Below are positions 14,321-20,632 of a stretch of 22,850 nt of DNA, piece by piece (position 1 is the first letter of the stretch; each line of letters opens with the position of its first letter). A model generated the notes under the pieces. It did not search any database. It was not told the origin of the DNA and saw nothing but the letters and a program-made list of their open reading frames with translations. Location of the stretch: assembly GCA_002690445.1 (NCBI GenBank), contig NZER01000098.1, forward strand, positions 1 to 22,850. The letters run 5' to 3'. This DNA is from Candidatus Pacearchaeota archaeon. GTDB lineage: Archaea; Nanoarchaeota; Nanoarchaeia; Pacearchaeales; GW2011-AR1. Position numbers and translations under genes: made by a program.

Positions 14321-14328
14321 ATTTAAAT
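14321..14328 (-). promoter_or_regulatory. TATA box of the 365-aa surface gene
   Basis: ATTTAAAT centred at 14324.5 predicts a transcript start near 14299 and a leader of about 65 nt. Confidence 0.5.
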
Positions 14329-14395
14329 ACTTATATCATTAAATCTATATTTCTTAGAATATACGTCGTTTTGAAAAACCCAAATCATTTTAAGA

Positions 14396-14412
14396 TTTTA
14401 TCGTCGATAAAA
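14396..14412. promoter_or_regulatory. 17-bp perfect palindrome between trxB and the surface gene
   Basis: TTTTATCG-T-CGATAAAA is symmetric over 8 bp on each side of one base. It lies 50 bp after the trxB stop and about 70 bp upstream of the surface-gene TATA box. An upstream activator site is possible; as RNA it would be only a weak AU-rich hairpin. Confidence 0.4.
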
Positions 14413-14461
14413 GAGGAATTTCATTGTTTCAGGGTGGTAATATTAAAACTGATTTTCAATG

Positions 14462-15448
14462 CTATGCTTTTTCTTTCTCATATTCAAATCTCAAATAATC
14501 ATAAGCTGATTTAGCAGCCATAGCCCCGTCCCCCGCCGCCGTGACAATCTGCTTCAGATACCCCGCAGTTGCATCTCCTGCCGCAAAAATCCCATCCACA
14601 GAAGTTTTCATTTCTTTTGTCGTAACAATATGACTATTGTTAAACTTCAATCCCAGACCTCCAACAATCTCAGTCATCGGCTTCCCCCCAATCTCAATAA
14701 ACAACCCATTAACATCCAGCTCAAACTTCTCTGTCTTCTCATCTTCAGTCTGCTCAACCTTAATCTCCTCCACTTTCTCCCCCCCATCAATCTTAGTTAT
14801 AATAGAATTATAATACACCTTAATCTTTCTCTTCTTCTTTATCTCACCAAGCAAAGTTGGCTCGCATTTCAACTCATCCCTTCTATGAATCAAATAAACT
14901 TTCTTAGCAACATCTGCAAGATACAAAGCCGACTTCGCAGCAGAATCAGCCCCCCCCACCACCGCCACCACCTTCCCCCGAAACAACTGCCCATCGCAGG
15001 TCGCACAATAACTAACACCCTTCCCAACAAATTCATCCTCCCCTTCCAAATCAAGTTTCCTGCGCTCTGTCCCAAAAGCAACAATCAACGCCTTCCCGTG
15101 AATTATTTTTTTCTCATCGTCATGCTTCAACTCAATCACAAAACCATCATTATCTTTCTCAACATTATCAATCTCTGCCTGAAGAAACCGCGCCCCAAAA
15201 CCCTCCCCCTGCTCCTTAAACTTCTTCATCAAATCTTTCCCAGAACCAACATACCCCGGCCAGTTATGAACCTCTTCAGCCAAATTTGCAGTCCCGCCTA
15301 TTAATTTCCCAACAACAGCAACATCCAGATTATATCTCGAAGCATAAAGCGCCGCAGTCAACCCCGCCGGTCCCGCCCCAAGAACCAGTAAATCATAATG
15401 TTTAATTCTTCTATGAGGAGTAGATTTTTTATAAATATTTTTGACCAT
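14462..15448 (-). CDS. trxB: Thioredoxin reductase (NAD(P)H-dependent FAD flavoprotein)
   Basis: A 328-aa cytoplasmic enzyme that reduces thioredoxin or glutaredoxin-like proteins. FAD-binding motif LVLGAGPAGLTAALYASR near residues 21-38; redox-active C148-A-T-C151 in SYCATCDGQLFRGK; second nucleotide-binding motif VAVVGGADSAAKSALYLADVA with VYLIHRRDELK (the HRR that suits NADPH); and the C-terminal FAD motif TSVDGIFAAGDATAG with GAMAAKSAYDYL. Length is normal apart from a basic 17-residue N-terminal extension. ATG 15448 is supported by a TATA-like ATTTAAAA 26.5 nt upstream (15471-15478). Single gene, divergent from the 15661 gene. Confidence 0.95.
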   Translation of the reverse strand: MVKNIYKKSTPHRRIKHYDLLVLGAGPAGLTAALYASRYNLDVAVVGKLIGGTANLAEEVHNWPGYVGSGKDLMKKFKEQGEGFGARFLQAEIDNVEKDNDGFVIELKHDDEKKIIHGKALIVAFGTERRKLDLEGEDEFVGKGVSYCATCDGQLFRGKVVAVVGGADSAAKSALYLADVAKKVYLIHRRDELKCEPTLLGEIKKKRKIKVYYNSIITKIDGGEKVEEIKVEQTEDEKTEKFELDVNGLFIEIGGKPMTEIVGGLGLKFNNSHIVTTKEMKTSVDGIFAAGDATAGYLKQIVTAAGDGAMAAKSAYDYLRFEYEKEKA

Positions 15449-15470
15449 CCCAAAAAAAAGAACAACCCTC

Positions 15471-15478
15471 TTTTAAAT
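15471..15478 (-). promoter_or_regulatory. TATA box of trxB
   Basis: The minus strand reads ATTTAAAA, centred 26.5 nt before ATG 15448, giving a leaderless transcript. Confidence 0.45.
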
Positions 15479-15631
15479 GTTCGTTAAACCTGTTAACACT
15501 TACCCTAAAAAATATCATTACAAACAAGTACCAACAAAAACTTTATAAAACATCTGGGAAAGTTTGGTTAATTTTGAAATAGGAAAGACAATATAATCCA
15601 GAATAAACAATCATGTGATTATTTAGTAAGA

Positions 15632-15639
15632 TATTTAAA
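15632..15639 (+). promoter_or_regulatory. TATA box of the 15661 gene
   Basis: TATTTAAA centred 25.5 nt before ATG 15661 indicates a leaderless transcript. A second TATA-like CTTTATAAAA lies further upstream at 15541-15550. Confidence 0.55.
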
Positions 15640-15660
15640 GGATAGCCACCATATTTTTAT

Positions 15661-16235
15661 ATGGCTTATGAAAACGATAGAAACACTTTTGAAAGAAGCA
15701 TGAGAATAGCTCGAGAACAATTAGCTAGGGGGAATTATTCTTCTGTTGTTGGTACATTAGATGGGGCAATGGCTTATTTGGAATTTCCAGAGCAAGGTTG
15801 GAAAAGTGAAGATGATTGGTATGGTTCGGTGAAGGATATGCAAAAATTAATCGCTCAAGCATCTGAAAAATCTAGCGAATTAAAAGGAAATCAATCGAGA
15901 AAATTAGCTTCTTTTAAAAAAACTATAGATGCAGAATTAGATTCACAAGATGGGGGTCCAATTGTTCAAAAACTCAGAAGAGATGTAGCTAAAGGGAGAA
16001 ATTTAGGAACATTAATTTCTTCGAGAGAATCTCCTAGAGGGCATGGAAAGGCCAAGTTGTTTCTCTTTTTCGGGATTTTAGGAATGATTGTAGGGATATT
16101 TTTTTATCATCTAATATAACAGGTAATGCTATAGGAAATTTAACAAATTCAACTTCTAATATAATTGGAGGAGTTTTACTTGTCGTTGGATTAGTTGTAG
16201 GGTTCTTTTATTTTAAAGTTAAAAAGAGAAGATAA
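15661..16235 (+). CDS. Small membrane protein with a frameshift in a T7 run
   Basis: The first frame gives 152 aa and stops at 16119: a soluble helical part (TFERSMRIAREQLARGNYSS; TPR-like in feel) and one membrane helix (KAKLFLFFGILGMIVGIFF) ending abruptly in YHLI. In the -1 frame the sequence continues without break from the T7 run (16099-16105) to a TAA at 16233-16235. It reads FFLSSNITGNAIG, NLTNSTSNIIGG, a second membrane helix and a KVKKRR tail. Two helices around an ITGNxIG loop is an ending I know from many DPANN proteins, so the full product is probably ~191 aa. Causes: one T missing in a homopolymer (assembly error or mutation), or programmed -1 slippage. G exceeds C (18 to 6 in 15721-15780), unlike tyrS. 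Function unknown. Confidence 0.75.
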
Positions 16236-16264
16236 ACAAGTAACCTCAGTTCACCACTACCAAA

Positions 16265-16322
16265 CTGCCGAAGGCAGCGCGTGCCGCCAGGCACGCTCTA
16301 AATCAGCGAGCCTACGGCTCGC
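16265..16322. repeat. Three tandem GC-rich perfect hairpins
   Basis: CTGCC-GAA-GGCAG (16265-16277), GCGTGCC-GCCA-GGCACGC (16279-16296) and GCGAGCC-TAC-GGCTCGC (16306-16322) follow each other within 58 bp of an otherwise AT-rich region. They share the tight-loop design of the hairpin in the dispersed repeat (3259 and 18566). They may end the upstream transcript or be a palindromic mobile repeat. Confidence 0.65.
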
Positions 16323-16360
16323 CTATCTTGTCAAAGGCACAAAACCCACCATGACAAAAC

Positions 16361-16368
16361 TTTAAATA
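16361..16368 (+). promoter_or_regulatory. TATA box of tyrS
   Basis: TTTAAATA centred 25.5 nt before ATG 16390; leaderless transcript. Confidence 0.6.
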
Positions 16369-16389
16369 TCTCAATTACTATCCAACTAA

Positions 16390-17328
16390 ATGAACCAAAA
16401 GCAAAAAATAGAATTAATAAAAAGAAACACAGAAGAAATAATCAACCCAGAGAAACTCCTGTCAACAAAAAACCAGCCAGTTGTATACTGCGGATACGAA
16501 CCTTCTGGCGACATCCACATCGGGCACTTTGTCACAATCCTCAAACTAAAAGATTTTGAAGATGCAGGATTTAAAGTCAAGATCTTATTAGCAGACTGGC
16601 ACGCCTGGCTAAACAAAAAAGGAGATCAGAAATTTATCAGCGAACAGGCAAAGAAATGGCAAAAAGCTTTTAAAAAAATTGGCCTAAAAAATCCTGAAAT
16701 TATTATCGGAACATCATTCCAAAAAAAACCAGAATATTTCGATGATGTTTTAGAACTTGCAGCCAACTCAACAATAAACAGGGGAGTGCGGGCAATGCAG
16801 GGCGTAGCTCGGGACATAGAGCACGCAAAAGTCACACAGATTATCTACCCATTCATGCAGGTCGCAGACATGAAAGCTCTAAACGTCGACGCTGTTGTTG
16901 CAGGCATGGAGCAGAGAAAAATCCACATGATCGCCTTAGAAAGCTTAAAAGAAATTAACTACCCAGTCCCAGCATTTGTCCATACCCCTATAATCCCATC
17001 ATTAAAAGGCAAAGGAAAAATGTCATCTTCAGACAAATCAGGACTAATCTCAATAAAAGATTCATCAAATGAAATAAACAAAAAAATCTCAAAAGCTTAC
17101 TGCCCAGAAGCTCAGCCCAACCCAGTCTTGGACATCACAAAAATCATAATCTTCCCAGTCTACCAAAAATTAAACATCTCTCGCCCAGAAAAATTCGGAG
17201 GCAATGTAAAATATGATTCCTATGAAAAACTAGAAAAAGATTTTCTTTCTAAAAAACTGCACCCCGCAGACCTGAAAAAAGTTGTCAGCGAAAAACTAGC
17301 AAAAGTATTTGAAAAAATCAGACAATGA
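16390..17328 (+). CDS. tyrS: Tyrosyl-tRNA synthetase (archaeal type)
   Basis: A 312-aa class I synthetase that charges tRNA-Tyr. It aligns along its whole length, from memory, with the M. jannaschii enzyme. The HIGH motif is H43-I-G-H46 in YEPSGDIHIGHF, and the KMSSS motif is at 210-214. Tyrosine-site residues are conserved: Y33, and Y, Q and D in IYPFMQVAD, plus GMEQRKIHMIALE. The anticodon-binding end is recognisable (RPEKFGGN, SYEKLEKDF, KKLHPADLKK). Length is normal for archaeal TyrRS. The TGA stop overlaps the ATG of the next gene (ATGA), so the two are translated together. C-ending codons are favoured on the plus strand (16 C and 8 G in 16921-16980). Confidence 0.96.
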   Translation: MNQKQKIELIKRNTEEIINPEKLLSTKNQPVVYCGYEPSGDIHIGHFVTILKLKDFEDAGFKVKILLADWHAWLNKKGDQKFISEQAKKWQKAFKKIGLKNPEIIIGTSFQKKPEYFDDVLELAANSTINRGVRAMQGVARDIEHAKVTQIIYPFMQVADMKALNVDAVVAGMEQRKIHMIALESLKEINYPVPAFVHTPIIPSLKGKGKMSSSDKSGLISIKDSSNEINKKISKAYCPEAQPNPVLDITKIIIFPVYQKLNISRPEKFGGNVKYDSYEKLEKDFLSKKLHPADLKKVVSEKLAKVFEKIRQ

Positions 17329-17822
17329 AAAACAAAACAGTCTGGAAATTCACAAACCAAAAACAACTAACAAAAAAAGAATTTCTTAATTACTTTGAAA
17401 GAAAAATCTTCAGAACAATTCGTAAATACAAAATGCTCCCAAAAAACAGAACAATCAAATTAAAAAAATCAAACTCACTCAACACCGCTGTCCTAAAACA
17501 AGTATTAGAAAAAAAATTCAAAACCACTTTCTCAACCAAACCAAATTTTTCATCTGATAATCTTTCCCAAGTTGCCGAAGACATTTTCAAAAATATCCTA
17601 AAAGGAAATTTCTCCCCAAAAAAACTAAAACCCCAAGACAACCCGCCCCGCCCCCTCTACTTCCTCTCAGACAAAGAAATAGAACTCTATGCATCCCTTA
17701 CACAAATTAAAGCAGAAAAAAGAAAACAAGATCAAAAAATCCAATCCTTGTTCCAAAAATTCCTCAAAAAAAACCAAGACCTCGAGCAAAATGTTGTCCG
17801 GGCTTTAAACCAGTTAAATTAA
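17325..17822 (+). CDS. Degenerate, shortened TtuA/Ncs6-family protein lacking the PP-loop
   Basis: A 165-aa protein resembling archaeal TtuA/Ncs6 tRNA 2-thiolation enzymes (~300 aa) with the centre removed. The stretch FERKIFRTIRKYKML matches the family helix before the ATP site (Pyrococcus: FERKVERTIKKYKML). The expected SGGKDS PP-loop is replaced by KKSNSLN. The family HNLDDEA...NIL region appears as DNLSQVAEDIFKNIL, and KPL...EREIAAYALL as RPLYFLSDKEIELYASL. The Cys residues of the zinc sites and catalytic site are gone; the protein has no cysteine at all. The reading frame is intact and coupled to tyrS by ATGA, so it is kept, perhaps as a tRNA-binding or scaffold pseudoenzyme. Homology is judged by eye against remembered sequence. 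Confidence 0.65.
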   Translation: MKNKTVWKFTNQKQLTKKEFLNYFERKIFRTIRKYKMLPKNRTIKLKKSNSLNTAVLKQVLEKKFKTTFSTKPNFSSDNLSQVAEDIFKNILKGNFSPKKLKPQDNPPRPLYFLSDKEIELYASLTQIKAEKRKQDQKIQSLFQKFLKKNQDLEQNVVRALNQLN

Positions 17823-17831
17823 TTTTTATAA

Positions 17832-18392
17832 TTATGTTATGCAGTCTTCTAATTCATTTATTGAGATGATTTTATTATCTTTGATTTTTTCAAGTTTTGG
17901 ATAATCATAAGTGCATTCATCATATTTAGAAACAAATTCCAACCACCATTTTGGAATATCATTTTTTATGCTTTCATAAATATTGAAGGCGTGATTTTTA
18001 AAATCGTCTTGGATTTTGTGCGCCATTGGGCAATGTTTAGTATCAACAAAAATTTTGATTTTATTATCTTCAATCCCAATTAAAATAGGATACATCAAAC
18101 AATGGATAAGTTTACAGTTATTATCTTCTAATTCACATCTATATTCTTTATTCAAGAAAGGACACACACCTGCTTTAAGCATGTGAATATCGTGGTTCTT
18201 AAATTTTATTATATTACAAAAATCATCAACGAATTTCTGTTTATCAAAATTTATTTTATTAGCAATAAATTCTACTTCACCAGGCAAAAAAACACTTATC
18301 TCATTTTTTTCACATTGTCCACCGCATTCAGTGCATAAATCAAGCATCGTCCCATCAAAAGCTTTGTGAATTTTTTCAAAATCAATAACCAT
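17832..18392 (-). CDS. YkgJ-type cysteine-cluster protein (putative zinc/iron-chelating domain)
   Basis: A 186-aa cytoplasmic protein with nine cysteines. The C20-x2-C23-x3-C27 start (LCTECGGQC) followed by LPGEVEFIA, then GVCPFL, CKLIHCLMYPI and a KHCPMAH segment is the pattern of the CxxCxxCC (UPF0153/YkgJ/FliB-like) family, predicted to bind zinc or an Fe-S cluster. No enzymatic activity is established for most members; a few are linked to lysine methylation of flagellins. ATG 18392 (MVIDFEKIHKAFDG) is preferred because the longer frame to 18443 adds a hydrophobic run without homology and a TATA-like run near 18415-18424 fits this start. It converges with the TtuA-like gene (9 bp between the stops). 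Confidence 0.8.
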   Translation of the reverse strand: MVIDFEKIHKAFDGTMLDLCTECGGQCEKNEISVFLPGEVEFIANKINFDKQKFVDDFCNIIKFKNHDIHMLKAGVCPFLNKEYRCELEDNNCKLIHCLMYPILIGIEDNKIKIFVDTKHCPMAHKIQDDFKNHAFNIYESIKNDIPKWWLEFVSKYDECTYDYPKLEKIKDNKIISINELEDCIT

Positions 18393-18472
18393 AAAGTAGA
18401 TCATACAAAAGTAATTAATAAAATTATCGAAAAAGAAAAACAAATCTTTCTAATATTCCATTATCAGCTGCA

Positions 18473-18589
18473 AGTTCCCAATGTTCTGTCCAGCATTTTA
18501 CTTACTATTAAGCATTCTACGATATAAAAAGATGATTGAATATTACTAAAAGTCTTCAGAGACGACAAGACGCTTGCGTCTTGGAGTTA
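18473..18589. repeat. Dispersed repeat, copy B
   Basis: Second copy of the element at 3165-3282, same orientation, about 15.3 kb away. The last 28 bp (18562-18589) are identical to copy A, with the hairpin CAAGACGC-TT-GCGTCTTG at 18566-18583. It ends 4 bp from the stop codon of the HAD gene, where the hairpin would lie at the 3' end of that gene's mRNA. Confidence 0.7.
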
Positions 18590-18593
18590 CCCA

Positions 18594-19220
18594 CTAAACC
18601 AACTTCCTTAACTCATCCAAATCCCGAATCAAAAAATCCGGCTTAGCCCTCTTCAACTCCCCCTGCGAATCCCACGAACACTTATTAGAAACAATCACAC
18701 TCCTGCACCCTGCCTTACGAGCCACCTCCACATCCCTCACCCTGTCCCCAATATAATAACACTCACCTTCATCCAGTTTTTTCTTCTTAATATAATCCTT
18801 CAAAAACTCTGCCTTGTCATCAAAATCATCAGCACCATAAATCTCAGAAAAATAACCCTTCAGCTTCAAATGCTTAATAACCGGCATAATAAATTCTTTC
18901 AACGAATTCGAAACAAGAATCTTCCGCCCCCCCAACCCCTTTATCACCCCGCTGTCCTTGCACTTCTTCACCTCATTCACCCTCTTCCTCACCTTATCCA
19001 TAATCTTCTTTTTCAAAATCCACGTGTTTACCCACGAAAACCCCAGCTTCCGCAAAGTCTTTTTCAAACTAAAACCAAAATCAATCACCTTATCCATCTT
19101 CGCCCGCCCCAACCCCCACCCCTCAAGATTCTCCTCCATTGCATCATAATAAGCTTCCTTCGAATCCACAATTGTCCCGTCAAAATCGAAAAATAATGTT
19201 TTTGTCTTTTTAGTTTTCAT
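18594..19220 (-). CDS. HAD-superfamily phosphatase (phosphoglycolate phosphatase-like)
   Basis: A 208-aa cytoplasmic phosphatase. Motif I is D12-F-D14-G-T in LFFDFDGTIVDS, motif II is ILVSNSL, motif III is the Lys in DDFDDKAEF, and motif IV is YYIGDRVRDVEVARKAGCRSV. A helical cap lies between motifs I and II. The substrate cannot be told; Gph-like and beta-phosphoglucomutase-like members share this pattern. The TATA-like TATTTAAA on the minus strand (19242-19249) is centred 25.5 nt before the ATG, giving a leaderless mRNA. The coding strand is strongly G-rich (the plus strand has 25 C and 7 G in 18901-18960). Confidence 0.9.
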   Translation of the reverse strand: MKTKKTKTLFFDFDGTIVDSKEAYYDAMEENLEGWGLGRAKMDKVIDFGFSLKKTLRKLGFSWVNTWILKKKIMDKVRKRVNEVKKCKDSGVIKGLGGRKILVSNSLKEFIMPVIKHLKLKGYFSEIYGADDFDDKAEFLKDYIKKKKLDEGECYYIGDRVRDVEVARKAGCRSVIVSNKCSWDSQGELKRAKPDFLIRDLDELRKLV

Positions 19221-19241
19221 TTTCTCATACCTATCAAAAGA

Positions 19242-19249
19242 TTTAAATA
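19242..19249 (-). promoter_or_regulatory. TATA box of the HAD phosphatase gene
   Basis: TATTTAAA on the minus strand, centred 25.5 nt upstream of ATG 19220. Confidence 0.6.
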
Positions 19250-19375
19250 TTACTGATATTTAACCTTATTGTTAAAGCTCAGCATGGTCTCCGGACAATG
19301 CTGAGCCCACCTTTTATTTATCTTCAGTGATTTTATCTCTATAAGAATTATAATCCTTTCAGCTTCTTTTTTCAT
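19250..19375 (-). CDS. Possible 41-aa small protein coupled to the MFS gene
   Basis: The ATG at 19375 overlaps the MFS stop as ATGA and is preceded by an SD-like GGAGGGTGAG inside the end of that gene. The frame MKKEAERIIILIEIKSLKIN continues through WAQHCPETMLSF to a TAA at 19250-19252. No family is recognised. Against it: the short length, and a hairpin element at 19277-19306 makes up part of the frame, so the end of the protein may be repeat-derived. Confidence 0.35.
   Translation of the reverse strand: MKKEAERIIILIEIKSLKINKRWAQHCPETMLSFNNKVKYQ
19277..19306. repeat. 9-bp hairpin with extended stem, between MFS and HAD genes
   Basis: GCTCAGCAT (19277-19285) pairs perfectly with ATGCTGAGC (19298-19306). 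Inside the 12-nt loop GTC and GAC can pair further around TCCG. It is much richer in GC than its surroundings and may be a terminator for the MFS transcript or another palindromic repeat. Confidence 0.55.
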
Positions 19376-20571
19376 ATCTCACCCTCCTTAATCCGTGAGT
19401 AAATAAAGATAACTAAAATAGTAATCGGGGCATAAATCAATATTGTATATCTCGCACCTATTACATCTATTAAGTATCCAACAATAGGCACAGCAATAAT
19501 TCCAGCCAAGGAAGATAACATCGCATCAACACTTCCCATTGTCGCCCTTAATTTGCTCGGAATAAATCTATGAAAATACATTTTTGATGCAGGCATTCTT
19601 AAAATCATAAAAAACTGAATTGTAAGAAGGACTACTAATGCAAAAATCCACTCCTTAGGAAATAAAATAAAAAAAGTAACTAATGCAGAAAGAGCTAGAC
19701 TTATCATAATAAATTTCTTCTCTTTCCTCTCTTTCAAAAGTTTATTTGAGAAAATTGGAGCAATCATCATACTCATTGCAATTGCAGACCACATATATCC
19801 AAAATAATGTTCTGGAAAATTAAGTTCAAGTAAAAGGGGAGTCCAAGTTATCCCCATACTAAAAGCAAGACCAAGAGTAAAAACAAAACTCGCAATAAGA
19901 TAATAATAAAGAACATGATGCCTATATCCATACGAAAAAGTCTCCTTAGTTTGTTTAATTAGCTCAGAAAAAGATTGCCTAATTTTTATTTTCCTCTTAA
20001 CAAAATTCTCTTTAGCAAAAAGAAGTATAGAACTAGAAATAACAAATGAAAAAAATGCAAATAACCATATACTTGACATACCAAATTTCTTAACTATAAA
20101 CGCCCCAATAATTCCAGAAATAACTAAAGCAAAAGCATCAAAGCTTTGGGATTTATGAAAAAAACTTTTTGATAAACTTTTACTTTTCTTCTCCACTAAA
20201 TCAATAACCCACGCTTCCTTACTTCCCGATGAAAGAGTGCTCGCAAACCCCCAAAGCGCAAAAGCCCCTAGCATCAAATAATAGTCTCTAACAAAAAACA
20301 AACTTAACACAACCAATCCTTCAAGAAGATAACCAAACAAAACTGAAAACTTCCGCCCATATAAATCAGCAATAGCCCCTGTAGGAATTTCAAATATTAA
20401 TTGAAATAACGGTGTAACTGCAACTAATATCCCTATCTGAAAAAAACTCAGCTCAAGCCCCGCAAGAAAAACAACAATAAAAACAGGAAGGAAAAACAAT
20501 AATGGAGAAATAAGCGCATCTAAGTAAAATGGCCACAATAATTTCAGTTCATCTTTTTGAAAAAATTTCAT
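19372..20571 (-). CDS. MFS-type membrane transporter
   Basis: A 399-aa protein with about twelve hydrophobic segments and the MFS loop motif A, G65-AIA-D69-LY-G72-R73-K74, after the second helix. It is likely an efflux or uptake permease; drug or sugar-like substrates are common in this group, but none can be assigned. Two halves are separated by a charged loop near residues 190-210 (NFVKRKIKIRQSFSELIKQTKE). A strong SD (GGGGAGG, plus-strand 20577-20583) lies 5 nt before the ATG, and a TATA-like TTTAAAAA is centred ~34.5 nt upstream, giving a short SD-bearing leader. Downstream it overlaps a possible 41-aa ORF (ATGA). Confidence 0.88.
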   Translation of the reverse strand: MKFFQKDELKLLWPFYLDALISPLLFFLPVFIVVFLAGLELSFFQIGILVAVTPLFQLIFEIPTGAIADLYGRKFSVLFGYLLEGLVVLSLFFVRDYYLMLGAFALWGFASTLSSGSKEAWVIDLVEKKSKSLSKSFFHKSQSFDAFALVISGIIGAFIVKKFGMSSIWLFAFFSFVISSSILLFAKENFVKRKIKIRQSFSELIKQTKETFSYGYRHHVLYYYLIASFVFTLGLAFSMGITWTPLLLELNFPEHYFGYMWSAIAMSMMIAPIFSNKLLKERKEKKFIMISLALSALVTFFILFPKEWIFALVVLLTIQFFMILRMPASKMYFHRFIPSKLRATMGSVDAMLSSLAGIIAVPIVGYLIDVIGARYTILIYAPITILVIFIYSRIKEGEI

Positions 20572-20576
20572 ATCAA

Positions 20577-20610
20577 CCTCCCCAATCTCAACAGAATAAA
20601 CTTTTTAAAA
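20577..20610 (-). promoter_or_regulatory. SD site and TATA box of the MFS gene
   Basis: SD GGGGAGG at 20577-20583 and a TTTTAAAAAG element at 20601-20610. Spacing is the same as at the HTH-nifS operon (about 34.5 nt from TATA centre to ATG). Confidence 0.6.
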
Positions 20611-20632
20611 CTATCAACCCACCCGCCCCATC

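Noticed and set aside
14630..15304. Long plus-strand open frame opposite trxB
   Set aside because: Leu/Ile/Pro/Asn-rich translation with no motif; a shadow of the C-rich strand opposite a certain gene. The same applies to the frames at 20724-21143 and 18870-19196.
15404..15440. A non-canonical ATT start for trxB at 15406, with a TTTATAAA box 25.5 nt upstream inside the longer frame
   Set aside because: It would give a tidy N-terminus (MKHYDLLVLGAG), but ATG 15448 also has a TATA-like element at 26.5 nt, and an ATG start needs no special assumption.
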